Positions 10,873-21,640 are shown, counted from the stretch's first letter. The stretch: 64,000 bases of DNA from Patiria pectinifera (GCA_029964075.1 CM057135.1:1721001-1785000); one strand, 5' to 3'. Numbers and translations are program-made. The notes: generated from the sequence alone by a model not told the origin.

Positions 10873-11745
10873 ATGAGTGATTTTGAGTCGTTAAAAAAGC
10901 AGATACAAGGAATAGCTTATCAGATAACGAATCAAGTAAATCAAAATGCAGCCAAGGCAACCGAGCTAAAGCATCAAGCTGCATCCCAAGCAAAGTTTTT
11001 AAACAGCACTAAACCCAGTGAACTGGAGGTCATAGTTAATAATACCAAGGGGTTTTTAAGCTTGTTTCCCGACTTAACCTCGGCTTAACGACATGGGGAA
11101 TCATACGTGTACGCTTTACTAGGTGCGCAAGCTCAAACAAAAACGAGTGTATTATCACCGGGCACCAGATAAGATGCTCAGAAACAATTTAACGTCATCG
11201 TAGAAAGCATCATCAACGCGGAAGACAACATGGAAACGAGTATCGATCAATTTCAAGACGCTTTGCAGTATGCCAGAACGCCTTTAAATTTTGTGGTGAA
11301 ACCGGGTTTGTATTTAATTGCATCGGATATGAACTTGAGGGTTGGAACGCACGACGGATATAACAACAATCTTCAAATCGCTACTCAGAGTATGAAAACT
11401 GGTTTGGTGCCAGATTTAAACTCACAACCTCAACCGGACGACTCTTTTGATGACACCGATGACGTCGCGCCACCAACACCCCCAGAGCCTATGACGAACG
11501 ATATTGTATCACCAACACCAGCACCAACACCTGCACCCTCACCAACACCTACACCCTCGCCTACAGTTTTAACCCAGGAGCCCACGAAACTACAAACAAA
11601 CTCACCAAGACGAAAAATTATCGTTGACGGTAGGAATGTTAGCTATCGTTGGCATGGGTATTTTGGCAATAAGTCACACTCTAATCTCACACACACAAAA
11701 AAGCCTTACCAACTTTGTGCTGGTAAGGCTTTTTTGTTTGTTTAA
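10873..11745 (+). pseudogene. Helical plus Pro/Thr-rich structural-type protein, two nonsense codons
   Basis: A single frame runs from ATG 10873 to 11745. The N-terminal third is Ala/Gln-rich helix (SDFESLKKQIQGIAYQI, then QNAAKATELKHQAAS). The middle has IVESIINAEDNMETS and VKPGLYLIASDMNLRVG. The C-terminal third is a Pro/Thr/Ser/Ala linker followed by a basic RRKIIVDGRNVSYRWHG tail. TAA codons at 11086-11088 and 11170-11172 interrupt the same register. The last codons run through the terminator-like hairpin at 11697. Protein function is unknown; a virion or membrane-linked role is inferred from context only. Confidence 0.5.
11697..11738. terminator. Strong hairpin between convergent genes
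   Basis: AAAAAAGCCTTACCA and TGGTAAGGCTTTTTT form a perfect 15-bp stem with a 9-base loop. It is A-tracted on one side and T-tracted on the other, so it looks like a rho-independent terminator in both directions. It lies exactly where the + gene at 10873 and the - gene at 11757-12815 meet. In a eukaryotic element it may act as an RNA 3'-end or processing signal; that role is inference. Confidence 0.7.
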
Positions 11746-11756
11746 ACTTTAATTAC

Positions 11757-12815
11757 AACTATAACTACCATAGTTTTTGCAGGTACGCAAACACCAAGGT
11801 TCCCACACCCAAAAATAAAGCCCAAACGTGTTAGGCCAACCACGATAATGACTTACTCAGCGCGTTAAATATCCAACTTAGTACGCTGCCCATGATACCC
11901 GGCAGAGCACCCAACGCGCTCACTCCGAGTTTTTTTTTTTTTTTTAGAGCAGATGCAAAATTAGCGAGTTGTTTTGAAATCCGCTCTTTGATACCACCTT
12001 TTGGTGGAGCCGGTTTTGGAGGTGTTGGCGATGGCGCGATTGGGGCACCCGCACCTCTCACGCTACCGACGATGCTACTCACTACCGTGCTGATGGCTAA
12101 ACTAAAAGCGGCTAAAATACTCACTATGGTCACACCTTGTTCTCTAAACAGAGTTCTAATCTTTTCCGCCGGAGTCGTGTCGCCGCCCAATATTTTATTA
12201 ATCGTTTCTTTGATTCTAGCGATCTGACTTTTGAGCCCACGTTCGTTGGCTTTTGCGGCTTCTAGTCTGGCGGGTCGAGTTCAGTGAGACGCACTAAATT
12301 AAGTTCTAGGTTACCTCTCAACGTCTGAAGACTTTTGTCTAAACCCTGGAGTTCTCTGTAATTCAATCATTCCGTTTGAGCGCCGGTGTCGCGTTGAAAA
12401 TCGCCTATAATCTCGGTCACCTCATCTGTGACGCTGGGAAGTTCTGTTATGGGGATACTCTCAGGTTGTACTTGTTCGAGCGGGTTAATTTTATAATCCT
12501 TAAAACCCAATCCGTTTCTAATGAAATCTCTACCTGGAAGATCTAATACCTTTTTGCATTATTCTCTATACTCAGTAGACTAAAGAATTTTTTCGGGTTT
12601 CTTTTATCCATTAACCTTACTAAGGCTTTATCAGTTGCTTGGAAAACTAACCCGTCTTTATTGCTGACAAAATTTTCGTATCGCGGAGCTAATGGTCCGT
12701 CACCTCTGTTAAAATTCTTGTAAAAATCATCGACGCGATCACTTGTGACCATGCTTCTTCCTCGATGTAAAACCTCATATATGTCGGTAGTTGGGATGGG
12801 TGTATCAGGAGTCAT
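11757..12815 (-). pseudogene. Coiled-coil/transmembrane protein with amphipathic C terminus, broken
   Basis: The gene starts at ATG 12815, overlapping the stop of the preceding gene (12805-12807). The first frame (MTPDTPIPTTDIYEVLHRGR) ends near 12543. Coding resumes in another frame (DLPGRDFIRNGLGFKDYKIN), has a TGA near 12370, then shifts again near 12275 to a helical stretch (GLKSQIARIKETINKILGG). It continues as EKIRTLFREQGVTIVSILA, a Pro-rich linker, a Lys-rich segment and GVSALGALPGIMGSVLSWIF. A TAA at 11828-11830 falls in frame before about 22 more hydrophobic codons. The order of coiled coil, membrane segment and amphipathic tail recalls a conserved Polinton protein of unknown role, possibly membrane-active. 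At least four lesions. Confidence 0.6.
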
Positions 12816-13114
12816 CCAGATTGGTATCTGCTACATCATCATCATCGTAGTCGCTTTTTATAGTCACAGGGATCCATATAAAATCCTCCCTCGGCCATTT
12901 ATTTAATAAACCTCTTTGAATTACGCCGTTTTGATTTTACTACCCGGTAGTATACCCTGGGTCACCAACCAATTTCTACGTTTAGTTTATTTAAATCCGG
13001 CGCTTTCATTTTGAGTAGTTTATTTTCTTCCATGGCGTATCCCATCGAAAGACCTGATATGACAGCTCCGTGATAAATCGTATTAGCTAATCCGCTGGTG
13101 TCAAAGTTACTCAT
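12805..13114 (-). pseudogene. Small Polinton protein, frameshifted
   Basis: ATG at 13114 opens MSNFDTSGLANTIYHGAV and continues through ISGLSMGYAMEENKLL to a TGA at 12962-12964, about 50 codons. Coding continues in other frames (LVTQGILPGSKIKT, then RGLLNKWPREDFIWIP and an Asp-rich end) to a stop at 12805-12807, so two frameshifts split a protein of roughly 100 residues. The stop overlaps the start of the next gene by about 11 bp, which indicates compact viral-style packing. Function unknown. Confidence 0.45.
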
Positions 13115-13146
13115 CGTTTTTAATATAACAATTTTTAAATTGCTGT

Positions 13147-13340
13147 TTATTCCATGTCTAGCGTTTTGGGGGCGCTGGGTGTAGTGGGTTGCGTTACTAT
13201 CGGCACTGGCTGTACCACTGGCGCAGTTGCCTTACTTTTTAGTACCAGTTGTAATTTATAGCGTCGTCCGATGTTACATCCATTTTTGCTAATTTTAATT
13301 TCATCTGTCTATTGTGTTCGGCTCAAGCTTTACCCTGCTG
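13147..13340 (-). pseudogene. Remnant of a short helical, Pro/Thr-tailed protein
   Basis: Two frames carry protein-like sequence: NRQMKLKLAKMDVTSDDAIN (13320-13260) and VLKSKATAPVVQPVPIV then a Thr/Pro-rich tail ending at TAA 13147-13149. They are out of register by one frameshift near 13255. The segment lies between the 160-codon ORF and the small protein gene, in the same direction. No family assignment. Confidence 0.35.
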
Positions 13341-13356
13341 TATTCGTTTAGGATGT

Positions 13357-13839
13357 TTAGTCTTGGTCACTCTCGTCACCGTCGGTGATGACGTTGTTTT
13401 TATCGGTTGGGGCGTCTCTGTCTCTGCTGGTTGATCCGCTGGCGTTGCTGTCGCTGCTTTCTGATCTTGCATTTATTATATTAGGTTTGTTAAATTTAAA
13501 ATGTTTTGTTGTGATTATCGTAGCTACTAAGGGTGATATAAAATCTATTGTGACGTTATATCCTAAAACTTGTACGGGTGTAACAACGGATAACACTCGC
13601 GACAATAGACTTAAAGTGTATCTAACAACTGTTTGAAAAATTTCATTTCCAAATTTAGTTTCGTACAGATGATACAGCTTTTCGAGTTTTTTAATGTGAA
13701 GAGCTGGGATATGTTTAACGGTGTATTCCTTTCCCAAGTACTTTCTAGAGTTTCCGGCTGCTACGACACCGCACAAACGATCTTTATGGTCTGTGTTGTG
13801 ATCTTGTTCGTTCGTTAAAGCAAGTTTTAGGTCCTCCAT
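13357..13839 (-). CDS. Uncharacterised 160-aa Polinton protein, intact frame
   Basis: This is the only long Polinton frame without a lesion. It starts MEDLKLALTNEQDHNTDH, has a helical centre (HIKKLEKLYHLYETKFGN), a hydrophobic segment (SLLSRVLSVVTPVQVLGYNV, then FISPLVATIITT) and a Ser/Asp-rich acidic tail (SSDSNASGSTSRDRD). One or two membrane-associated helices are possible. Neighbours are the packaging ATPase upstream and small structural proteins downstream, all on the - strand. Function unknown. Confidence 0.55.
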   Translation of the reverse strand: MEDLKLALTNEQDHNTDHKDRLCGVVAAGNSRKYLGKEYTVKHIPALHIKKLEKLYHLYETKFGNEIFQTVVRYTLSLLSRVLSVVTPVQVLGYNVTIDFISPLVATIITTKHFKFNKPNIINARSESSDSNASGSTSRDRDAPTDKNNVITDGDESDQD

Positions 13840-14085
13840 TTAATTGGAAACGAATTTAATTTTGTTGTAGCTTTTGCAACTTTGTTACAAAAGCGAAGGT
13901 ATTCATATGTGTAAAACGATAGATTAAGCGATATGATGACAGTAGCCAAAAACTGCAAATACTCGAATATTGCTATCATTTACTAACAGCAAAATGTATT
14001 TTGTTGACGTTTGTTGAATAGGTTGCTGATTTTTGTTGATTAGCAAATTGTAATACCTGTGTAGCTTGTTGAGTAGGTCTCTACT

Positions 14086-14205
14086 CACCTAGCTTATCAA
14101 CTTGAGCACCTAGCTTATTTAACTTGAATACCTAGCTTATTTAACTTGAGCACCTAGCTTATTTAACTTGAGCACCTAGCTTATTTTAGTTAAGCAGCTA
14201 GGTTA
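14086..14205. repeat. 22-bp tandem repeats upstream of the structural gene block
   Basis: About five copies of CACCTAGCTTATTTAACTTGAG, with an imperfect first and last copy, lie between the ATPase gene (ending at 14211) and the 160-codon gene (starting at 13839). The flanks contain inverted bits (TAGGTCTCTACTCACCTAG). The roughly 370-bp gap 13840-14210 holds no gene; the array may be regulatory. Confidence 0.8.
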
Positions 14206-14210
14206 ATTAC

Positions 14211-14815
14211 CTACTCCATTAGCTCGTAACTAACTGGAGGTTCGGTGTATACGACCAGTTTACTATATTTCACATCTCTCAAACTACGGTTTATATAATC
14301 TCGTTCTTCAATCGGTACGACGTCGTTTTCGTCTAACGCTTGATCAAAAGATGTTTTATCTTTGCAGTAAAATAACGCCAACCAAGCCGTGTTTTCTCTA
14401 TAATCTTTTAAAACGCTATTGTACTTTTGAGTCAATAACCAACAGCTTTGATTTACATGTCTTCCGCTAAACGCCATCTTGCTTAGCGCACACGTCTTTT
14501 TACGATATTTAATCTCTTGATCCGAAGAGCAATCGTCCATGATAAACAGCGTATCTACACCTTCGAGTTCTTTCCTGTAAATATCGATCACTTCGTTGAG
14601 CGTCATCTTGTACAATTCCGGATCGCAGTGGTATACCTCGGGATCTTCGTGAACTAGCTTTCTTTCGAGGTACGTTTTATTTTTAAAAACGGTAGGGCAC
14701 ATGATTTCTATCGTTTCAAATACGTTTAATAGTCTGACTCTAGCAGATGCAAAATCCATTTGGTTTTACTAGAATTTGTTTTGCCGACGATTAAAGCGCA
14801 ATGCGGTTGTGTCAT
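14211..14815 (-). pseudogene. Polinton genome-packaging ATPase (FtsK/HerA-A32-like), frameshifted
   Basis: ATG at 14815 leads to a P-loop, GKTNSSKT, at about 14785-14762, then WILHLLESDY and a TAA. The rest of the protein is in the next frame (14759-14211): VFETIEIMCPTVF, a Walker-B type LFIMDDCSS followed by a C-rich helix, and QSCWLLTQK (sensor-like strand). So one single-base frameshift lies around 14730. ATPases of this class pump DNA into icosahedral capsids and are core genes of Polintons and their relatives. Length, about 200 codons, fits the small Polinton form. Ends LVVYTEPPVSYELME. Confidence 0.75.
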
Positions 14816-14821
14816 TTTAAC

Positions 14822-15030
14822 TTAACAGAGATATAAAATTACCGTCTTCCAAGTTCAATTGAGCGTCCATGATTAAAAAGACGTACATCGTGAGGTCACC
14901 TTGACTTTCGGCTTCTCGGTTAAATTGAACGTTGATGCCTCCTCCGTCTCCAAGTTTCCTATTATATCCGTGAGCGGAATTGTCGTCGTTACTTCTAAAA
15001 TCCAGCCACAGACCCGTACTTTTGTGAGAC
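14822..15030 (-). pseudogene. C-terminal fragment, possibly a capsid-type protein
   Basis: A - strand frame reads KSTGLWLDFRSNDDNSAHGY, GGGINVQFNREAESQGDLTM, YVFLIMDAQLNLEDG and ends at TAA 14822-14824. It has no start and follows directly after the polymerase C terminus, so the front of this gene appears deleted. The 'Arg-Ser-x-Asp-Asp ... His-Gly' and final beta-strand layout resemble C termini of capsid-type proteins I recall in Polinton-like elements, but this is a weak identification. Confidence 0.35.
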
Positions 15031-15039
15031 GAGCTTCAA

Positions 15040-18000
15040 GTCGTACCCGAGGACACGCAATTACCGCCGTAGTAACAAAAAGCCAGCGTGTTTATACCGT
15101 CCGGTAAAATGTACCTCTTTGTGTCCAACGGACTCAACGATAGTTTATTTTGAGATACGGTGTAAAGGATATGATTTTCCGACCTATTGTGAGTCATGGT
15201 TTCGTAATGAGATTTCTTGTTTAAGATGCAGTCGTAATAGTGTCGGTGTTTTAATTTCTTAGAGGTGACCGATTTTGTGACACCCTTGGTTTTTTTCAGG
15301 TTGATGTCAGCGGTTAAAATGGAGTACATTTTAGGTATTATACAAACGACTTCTTGGATTATTTAACCTCCAAACTCGCCTTTAAATTTACCGATCACTT
15401 TCTTATTGGTTGGGTCGTACAAAGGATGATCCGTCGGATAATTCGAAAGGTCGTATTGTTGTCCGTTTTGCTACATATCTTTGTATACGTCGTCAGTGTG
15501 CACCACGATTACCAAACTGTCTGTATTTGTGTACATCAACCTGATTTTCTCTTTGTATTTGTCTTTCAAATCGTTGTCATGAAAATCGTACATCAGAGTC
15601 TTAGATAGATCTAAGATACTCACTCCGCAATAGATCTGTTTGTTTAACACGGTTTTAGTCTTGTACTTTTCGACAAATGACAATTTGCATTCTGAAAATG
15701 ACGTCGTCGTTTGGTAGCTCGGTTTCTGTATAATTTGTTCGTATTTATCTCGATCGTCATCGTTACTGTCTCTGAGTAGGTAACCGTCAATCCCGTTTCT
15801 GACGTTTTCCATCGATGCACCTTTTTAAATTTCAAGCCGAGTTTGAGATACAACTGCAACGTGACGTAGTGCAAAACATATTTTTGTTTAGGGTTAAGGA
15901 TACACGTTAATTTTTGCACGTTGCTACTAGGTTCGGTATCCAATAACTCGTTTTGATAATCAGACATCCATTCTTTTGGTATGACGATATTTTCCGGCGC
16001 TAGGGGATAATCGTTGTGCAGGTCGTGGAGATTGTCTGGGTAATCGAGGTCTACTTCAAAGCAGTAACCGGTGTTTGATGTTTGCCCGAGAGATAATATC
16101 TTGGACTCGGTAAACGTTTTTGTAGACGCCCATTTAAAGTCTTTGTACGGCAGGTATTGACTCGTGGCCCAGCCGTACAGATTGTTTGCATCGAGGTAGG
16201 TGATGTAACTCGACGGCTCGTCTGGATTATGGTCGGGTAGATATTTGTTGTTGGCTTTGTGGTATCTCATACCACCCACGCTCGAGATACCACCTCTTTT
16301 TGCCTTTTCAAAAAATAAATGTTTGTCTACGTCTTGCAATAATTCGAGTTTAACTTCCGAGTGTTTTAACAAGGCATCCCACGACAATCCTGGTGCTGTG
16401 TAGTAATTAGCCGGATCTAACACGTAGTTTGTAATACACGTTTGCCTAAAGTTTTCAAATACGCAAGCCAGTAATAACGTGTCCACGGTGACGTACAAAT
16501 CGTGATATTCCCCCATGTTTTTAACTTTAAACTCGTTCCACGTCAGTTTAGCTCTGTCGTAGTCCTCTCGCGATATATTTTCGTCTTTTAGGCTGCTGTA
16601 AAATTGTTCGATGGGGGGTAGGCCGGTCTCTTGAAATCTGTCAAACGAGTCCATGTATTTATACGGATAAACTCCTTTTTGTAACAACGAGTCGATGTTT
16701 TGACGATTAAAAATTAATTAATGCCATAAAATTAAACTAGTCTATACATGGCATATTTCCGATCGAAAACGAAATATACTTTTCCGAATTTTTAGCGATA
16801 ACTTGTATTTCCTTTTCGTCATCGTACTCTGAAATACTCTGCATGATCAAGTGAGCATCGTAATTTTGCAGATTTTGAAAGACGACCGGTATGGACGACC
16901 GGACCGGAAGTGATCGCTAAATTTGTTGATTTTCTTTTTGCATTCGAGACATTTAGACTCGATAAATCCATTTTTGGTTTCGTACTGATGTTCTTTTATT
17001 TGTTTTTCTGTTTTTGGTTTTTTGGGTTTCTGGCACTGACAGCTGCTCGAGTTATTGGGATAAATTGGTTTCTCGCAAATCCAACACGTGTTTGTTTTAT
17101 CATGATGTTCTTTTCTTTAGCTCGCTCGTTAAATTTCATGGGTTGGCACATCGTTTTCGTTTTTCTATCCATTACAATCGGTCATGCGTTCATCTAATTT
17201 TACTTGCGTTCTATAATGACACTGGCACCTTCGACAAAAATATTTCTTACTTTTATGTTTTGTAACGTTGTAAATCAATCTCGAAAAATTATTTATCCAG
17301 CAGTAGTAATGCTTGTCGCCCTCAGAAAACAAAAACAGATCGATCGGTCGTGACTCTGGTTTATAGTTTTTAGACACTTATAACGGATATATTTCCTCCT
17401 CATAACCGTATACATTTATCGTTAAATTATTTTGTCTTTCTATCTTTGGTATGTGGTCGATCTTGGTCGATGTTGTTGGAAATTCTACGCCTTTAAATTT
17501 GAGTCCGTCGTCTTCGGGGTATAAAATAGGTTCGTCTTTATGAATTTTATATTTAGGATCGTTATTTATGTTATTTTTTACTTTATCCGTAATCCGTATA
17601 CAAGCCAAGAGCAGCTCTCAAACACCATCTCAAACACTCGTCGTCTTTGTTTTTAATGTTTTTGATCGCCGTTTTCTGTTTGATACATTTTGGTAGGTCA
17701 ATATAAGAACTATCCCTCACGGGATTAAACCTGTTGATGTTGATGTACAACGCCATTATCTTTTTAAAACCCAACCCGATCCTTGATTTGTATACCTTTC
17801 ATCCTTTCTAAATAGCTGGTCGATGTCTTCTTTTAAAACCTGTTTTATTTGACTTTGATTTAAACGACTCTCTGATCGCTAAAATGAATAGTTTCGATCG
17901 TACCATCCGGTTTGGTTTTTTCGTATCTTATTTTGATTGCGAGCTGTACTTTTAAACCTCTTAGCTCTCTCAATTCTGACTTGATTTTATTTACAATTAT

Positions 18001-18390
18001 TTTGTTCTTTATGCGTATCAAAAAACTTGACTAAATCGTCGTTAAAAAGTCTAGGAATCAGTTCCCAGTTTCTAAAGTTGTTTCTAAATCTCCTCGTCGC
18101 TCTAAACTCAGCCTCTTGAAAATCCTCGGGTTGCCTAGATTTTTGAATCTCCGAGAGTAAATCTTTTTTTCAAAAATCGATCATTATAACCCGACGGGTT
18201 ATATTCTAGATCGTAATCGTCTACAATCTGTTTGAGCTCATGTAGCGTCTTTTTCCTCAAGTTTTTAAAATTGAGCGTCGTAGTTTTTTATCCCGTTGAT
18301 GTCGACTTTACGCGTTATAGCAACATTTTGATTGTACGGTATATTATATCGCTGGACGTAATCGCGCAGCGTGGCTTTATTCCATCTAGA
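15040..18390 (-). pseudogene. Protein-primed family B DNA polymerase of the Polinton, broken
   Basis: The - strand holds pieces in order. First an N-terminal SAP-like helix pair (LHELKQIVDDYDLEYN, about 18200), then ALYININRFNPV (17750) and GLKFKGVEFPTT (17510). A zinc-finger segment follows (YFCRRCQCHYRTQVKLDERM, about 17200) and further Cys pairs (CWICEKP, CLECKKK). An exonuclease motif QNLQNYDAHLI lies near 16880. The 347-codon palm section 16687-15644 carries motif A (YLDANNLYGWA). Next come the motif C region near 15530 and a C terminus (LSPLDTKRYILPDGINTLAF, 15100). Lesions: a TAA at 17378-17380, frameshifts near 17600 and 16690, a deletion at about 15820 removing the motif B region, and Asn for the first Asp of motif C. 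It would replicate the element. Confidence 0.8.
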
Positions 18391-18547
18391 GAATCCCTTA
18401 ACGATTGGCCTGATCGTATTCATCATTTATATATATCAATATAATTTTTTTTAAGATGTCAGACTTTTGGATTTATAAGCAATCGGACTCACTGGCTGGT
18501 GAGAGAGATCTTCAATACGAGAGATATTGGCCCCGGTTTTAGCCTGA

Positions 18548-18727
18548 TTCCGAGACTGAGATATTGGGAGATGGATATATTTGGGGAGAGGGGGTCTATT
18601 TGGAGAGGGGGATCTATTTGGAAAGAGGGGGAGGGAGATATATTTTGGGGGAGGGGAGAGGGGGGTAATTGGGGAGAGGGGGATCATTGGGAGGGGTTAA
18701 GTCTGGTACCCTCCACTTATACCTACT
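18548..18727 (-). repeat. Right terminal inverted repeat of the Polinton
   Basis: Inverted partner of 5963-6112. The same terminal region, extending inward to about 18391, is also found at 171-507 in the neighbouring remnant, so it is a family feature. It contains a run of GGGGGAT and GGGAGG blocks and ends CTTATACCTACT. Confidence 0.85.
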
Positions 18728-21157
18728 GGACCGTTAACTTATGAGGAAACTACGGAAGCTTTGAGTAATTGTAAAAATGGAAAGTCTCCCGGATCAGATG
18801 GTTTTAGCTATGAATTATATTAGTTTTTCTGTGATGAATTATCGTGGTTTTTGTTGCGGTCTTTGAACTATGCTTATGATTTCGATCGGCTTTCAGTGAC
18901 TCAGAAAAACAGTATTATTACTTTGTTGCCAAAAGGGGACAAACCCCGTCAATTTTTAAAAATTTGGCGTCCTGTCGCGCTTTTGAACACTTCTTATAAA
19001 CTTGCCTCTGCTTGTATAGCAGAGAGGCTGACACCTTGTCCTCATATTATCCATGATAATCAAAAAGGTTTCATGTCTGGGTGCTTTTTGGTGAAAACAT
19101 CCGTACTATGTACGATTTACTTAGCTTCACGGAGGTTAACAATATCCCAGGTATTTTGCTTTCTGTTGATTTTGAAAAGGCTTTCGATTCGGTTTCACAT
19201 GATTTTATTTATAGGGTTTTAGATAACTTTAACTTTGGACAATCAATCACAAGATGGATTCAATTGTTTTATAACCAGGCCTCCTCCTCAGTCATGGTAA
19301 ACGGATTTCCTTCAGAATCCTTTGTCATTAAACGAGGCTGTAGGCAAAGTGATGGCCTAAGTCCGTATTTGTTTCTTTTATGTGTTAAGGTTTTGTCTTA
19401 GATGTTATGTAATGACCGGAATGTTCAGGGTATTCGTGTAGGCGATATTGAATTCCGAATATCCCAATTTGCTGATGACACAGTGTTATTTTAAAATGGC
19501 ACAGAGAGGTCCATGTATAATGCCTTTGATATTCTTAACCGATTTGCCAACATGTCTGGGCTGCGAGTTAATGTTGACAAGACCACCGCAGTCTGGATAG
19601 GTTCTAAGAAGGATTGCACGGATAAACTGTGTGATGATATCAATGTTAATTGGATATCACCTCGTGATACCTTCAAAGCGTTAGGTATTACTTTTTCGAC
19701 TGATTTGGAGTACATGATTTTGATTAATTATAGTAATGTTATTTTATCACTTAGAAAATGTATTGCACAGTGGTCTAAAATGGAACCTCACGGTTTTGGG
19801 AAGAGTGACTGTGGTGAAATCGCTCCTAATGTCAAAACTTACATATTTTATTCTTACTTTACCTAACCCCCCTTGCAATATTGTTAATAATCTTAATGTT
19901 ATGTTCTTTAATTTTATTTGGAAAGGTAATGATCGAGTATCCAGAAACCAGATGACTCAAGATTATAAGTTGGTCGGCTTACGAATGGTTGACGTTAGGG
20001 CATACATGGACTCTCTTAAAATTACTTGTCTGCGTCAATGATTTTTTCCCCAGATAATTTTGGTGGGCATACCCGTGTCGTAAAATACTTACTTGGTATT
20101 CATGACCGGTTATTGCATAAAGAAGGAGGATCAATCGGTTTACTCTTTGCTCGTAATGCTTTGTTTCAAAGTAATCAATTTTGGGTTGATGTACTGACCT
20201 CTTGGCAGAAATTTACTCTGATTCACAAACCCTCCAGTCAAAGTGACGTTTTAAAAACCACGATGTGGTACAATTACCTGATTAAGGTCGGTAATAAGTG
20301 CATCCATTATGAGCACTGGTCGTCAGCTGGAATTCTCTCTATAGGTATTCTTTTAGACGACAATGGTTGTTTTCTATCATTGGCAGACTTCAGGGCCAAG
20401 TTCAATGTTCGGTCAAATTTTATTGAATATGGGTGCTGTAGTCCGAGCAAATTAAGGTCGTTTTTAATAATTTGTTGGTGAATATTATAAACGTTTCCGT
20501 TTCCATTTGTTCCCTTCAATGTTCACGTTCTTTAAGCAATAAAAATGGTTCTCGCAGATTGTATGATATTTGTATCTCATCTAAAACAGTCGTTAGAAAG
20601 TTTATAGACAAATGGGAAGGGAAACTACAAATCAATTACGATTATGGTAAATGGTCTCAGGTATTAAATGTACCTTTTAATTGTACAGTTGATTCGAAGC
20701 TTTAATGCTTTCAGTACCGTTTAATCCACAGAATATTGGGCACTAATTCGTTTTTATTTAAAGTCAACAAGTTAGGTTTTAAGTTTGTACTTTCTGTAAA
20801 GACGAAGAAGAAACCCTTAATCACCTCTATTGTAATTGCTGTCATGTCACTTCCTTCTGGAATTTAATTATAGACTGGATCAAGGACAAGACTAATATTG
20901 GTCTCGTGGTAGACAATGGGCTTCTTTTGTTTGGCATTATTGATATTAGATTCAAATGTCTCAATCTTATTTTTTTAATTTGTCGATTCCACATTTACAA
21001 AATGAAAATGAGTGACGAACGTCCATCTTTTGAAGAAGATCTCAGGAGGTACTATATCTGTGAAAAATATATGTCTGTAGTAAATGGAGTTGTACAGAAA
21101 TTTTGTTCAAAATGGGCAAATTATTCTGCATTGTGTCGAGAAATCCCTTTTGTTTAA
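18728..21157 (+). pseudogene. LINE ORF2 C-terminal part: reverse transcriptase and tail, broken
   Basis: Continues the LINE after the Polinton: GPLTYEETTEALSNCKNGKS opens the reverse transcriptase fingers. Then come KNSIITLLPKGDKPRQFLKI, NDNQKGFMSG-like and SVDFEKAFDSVSHDFIYRVL (motif A, catalytic Asp), VIKRGCRQSDGLSPYLFLL (motif B) and an F-ADDTVLF motif C near 19470. Later pieces (LNRFANMSGLRVNVDKT) form the thumb. A Cys-rich stretch near 20780-20850 (CTFCKDEEE, CNCCHVTS-like) lies in broken frames. Stops and frameshifts are frequent. In an active LINE this domain copies the RNA at the nicked target. Confidence 0.8.
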
Positions 21158-21232
21158 GTTGTGATTGATTAGATGTGTATCCTTAGCCAGTACTGTATTT
21201 ACTTGTCAATGGATGAGAGCTGATTGAAAAAC

Positions 21233-21265
21233 AATAAAATGTTATCCTGGGATAAAAAAAAAAAA
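21233..21265 (+). other. LINE polyadenylation signal and A-tail
   Basis: AATAAA at 21233 is followed by GTTATCCTGGGAT and an A-run ending at 21265, the 3' end of the L1/Tx1-like LINE. TGTTTATGAC follows and repeats at 3183. Confidence 0.75.
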
Positions 21266-21275
21266 TGTTTATGAC

Positions 21276-21640
21276 CAACATTAATTAACGTTCAGTACTG
21301 TTGAGCAAAGGCTGATACATCGTGCCTAGCGGAGCTGGTGTTTTCCCAAAGAAGCCAGTAATGGAGACAGAGAAGTGGGGAAAAAATGGCGCTTATTTTT
21401 TTAATCAATTAACGTAAATAATTTATAAACATGAGACAATAAATTGCGGGTTTTTAATAGTAGTTTGTATCCAAGTCAGAGACAAAGAAACACCCAAGAA
21501 CACTTTCACACAAATTACCCAGCCTAAAACAGATGAACTTAAGGCTGAATACACTAGTAAACTGGCGCTCATTAGCACAGTTTTGTACACTGTTTAGAAG
21601 CGAACTACTTTTTGATTATCACCATGCAGTTTTCAAGGTT
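21276..21640. other. Short intergenic stretch between two LINEs
   Basis: No gene, RNA or repeat end is evident. It separates the + strand L1/Tx1-like LINE from the 3' tail of the - strand CR1/L2-like LINE. Confidence 0.4.

Larger units (their letters stand above)
5963..18727. mobile_element. Polinton/adintovirus-like element, 12,765 bp, degenerate
   Basis: The element starts AGTAAGTATAAGTGGAGGG and the reverse complement of its right end starts AGTAGGTATAAGTGGAGGG. 5'-AG termini and long inverted repeats are Polinton hallmarks. GGACC flanks both sides (5958-5962 and 18728-18732). Polintons normally make 6-bp duplications, so one base may be lost. Internally I find DNA polymerase B, a packaging ATPase, a TFIIB-like factor, a membrane/amphipathic protein and several structural-type proteins. 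Most carry stops or frameshifts. I could not find an integrase, a maturation protease or a full major capsid gene. It inserted into an L1/Tx1-like LINE, so it is younger than that copy. Confidence 0.9.
3193..21265 (+). mobile_element. L1/Tx1-like non-LTR retrotransposon, split by a Polinton
   Basis: The LINE reads ORF1 (coiled coil and RRM-like), then ORF2 with endonuclease, linker, reverse transcriptase and C-terminal region, on the + strand. It ends with AATAAA at 21233 and an A-rich tail to 21265. The 10 bases TGTTTATGAC directly after the tail (21266-21275) also occur at 3183-3192, a plausible TSD that puts the 5' end near 3193. Without the Polinton (5963-18727) it would be about 5.3 kb. 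Both ORFs hold many stops and frameshifts, so it is an old dead copy. The L1/Tx1 assignment is from domain order and recalled family resemblance. Confidence 0.8.

Noticed and set aside
6112-18548. A CRISPR-like array or bacterial origin, suggested by terminator-like hairpin and repeats
   Set aside because: Repeats are not spacer-separated, and polymerase, ATPase and the LINE context show a eukaryotic Polinton.
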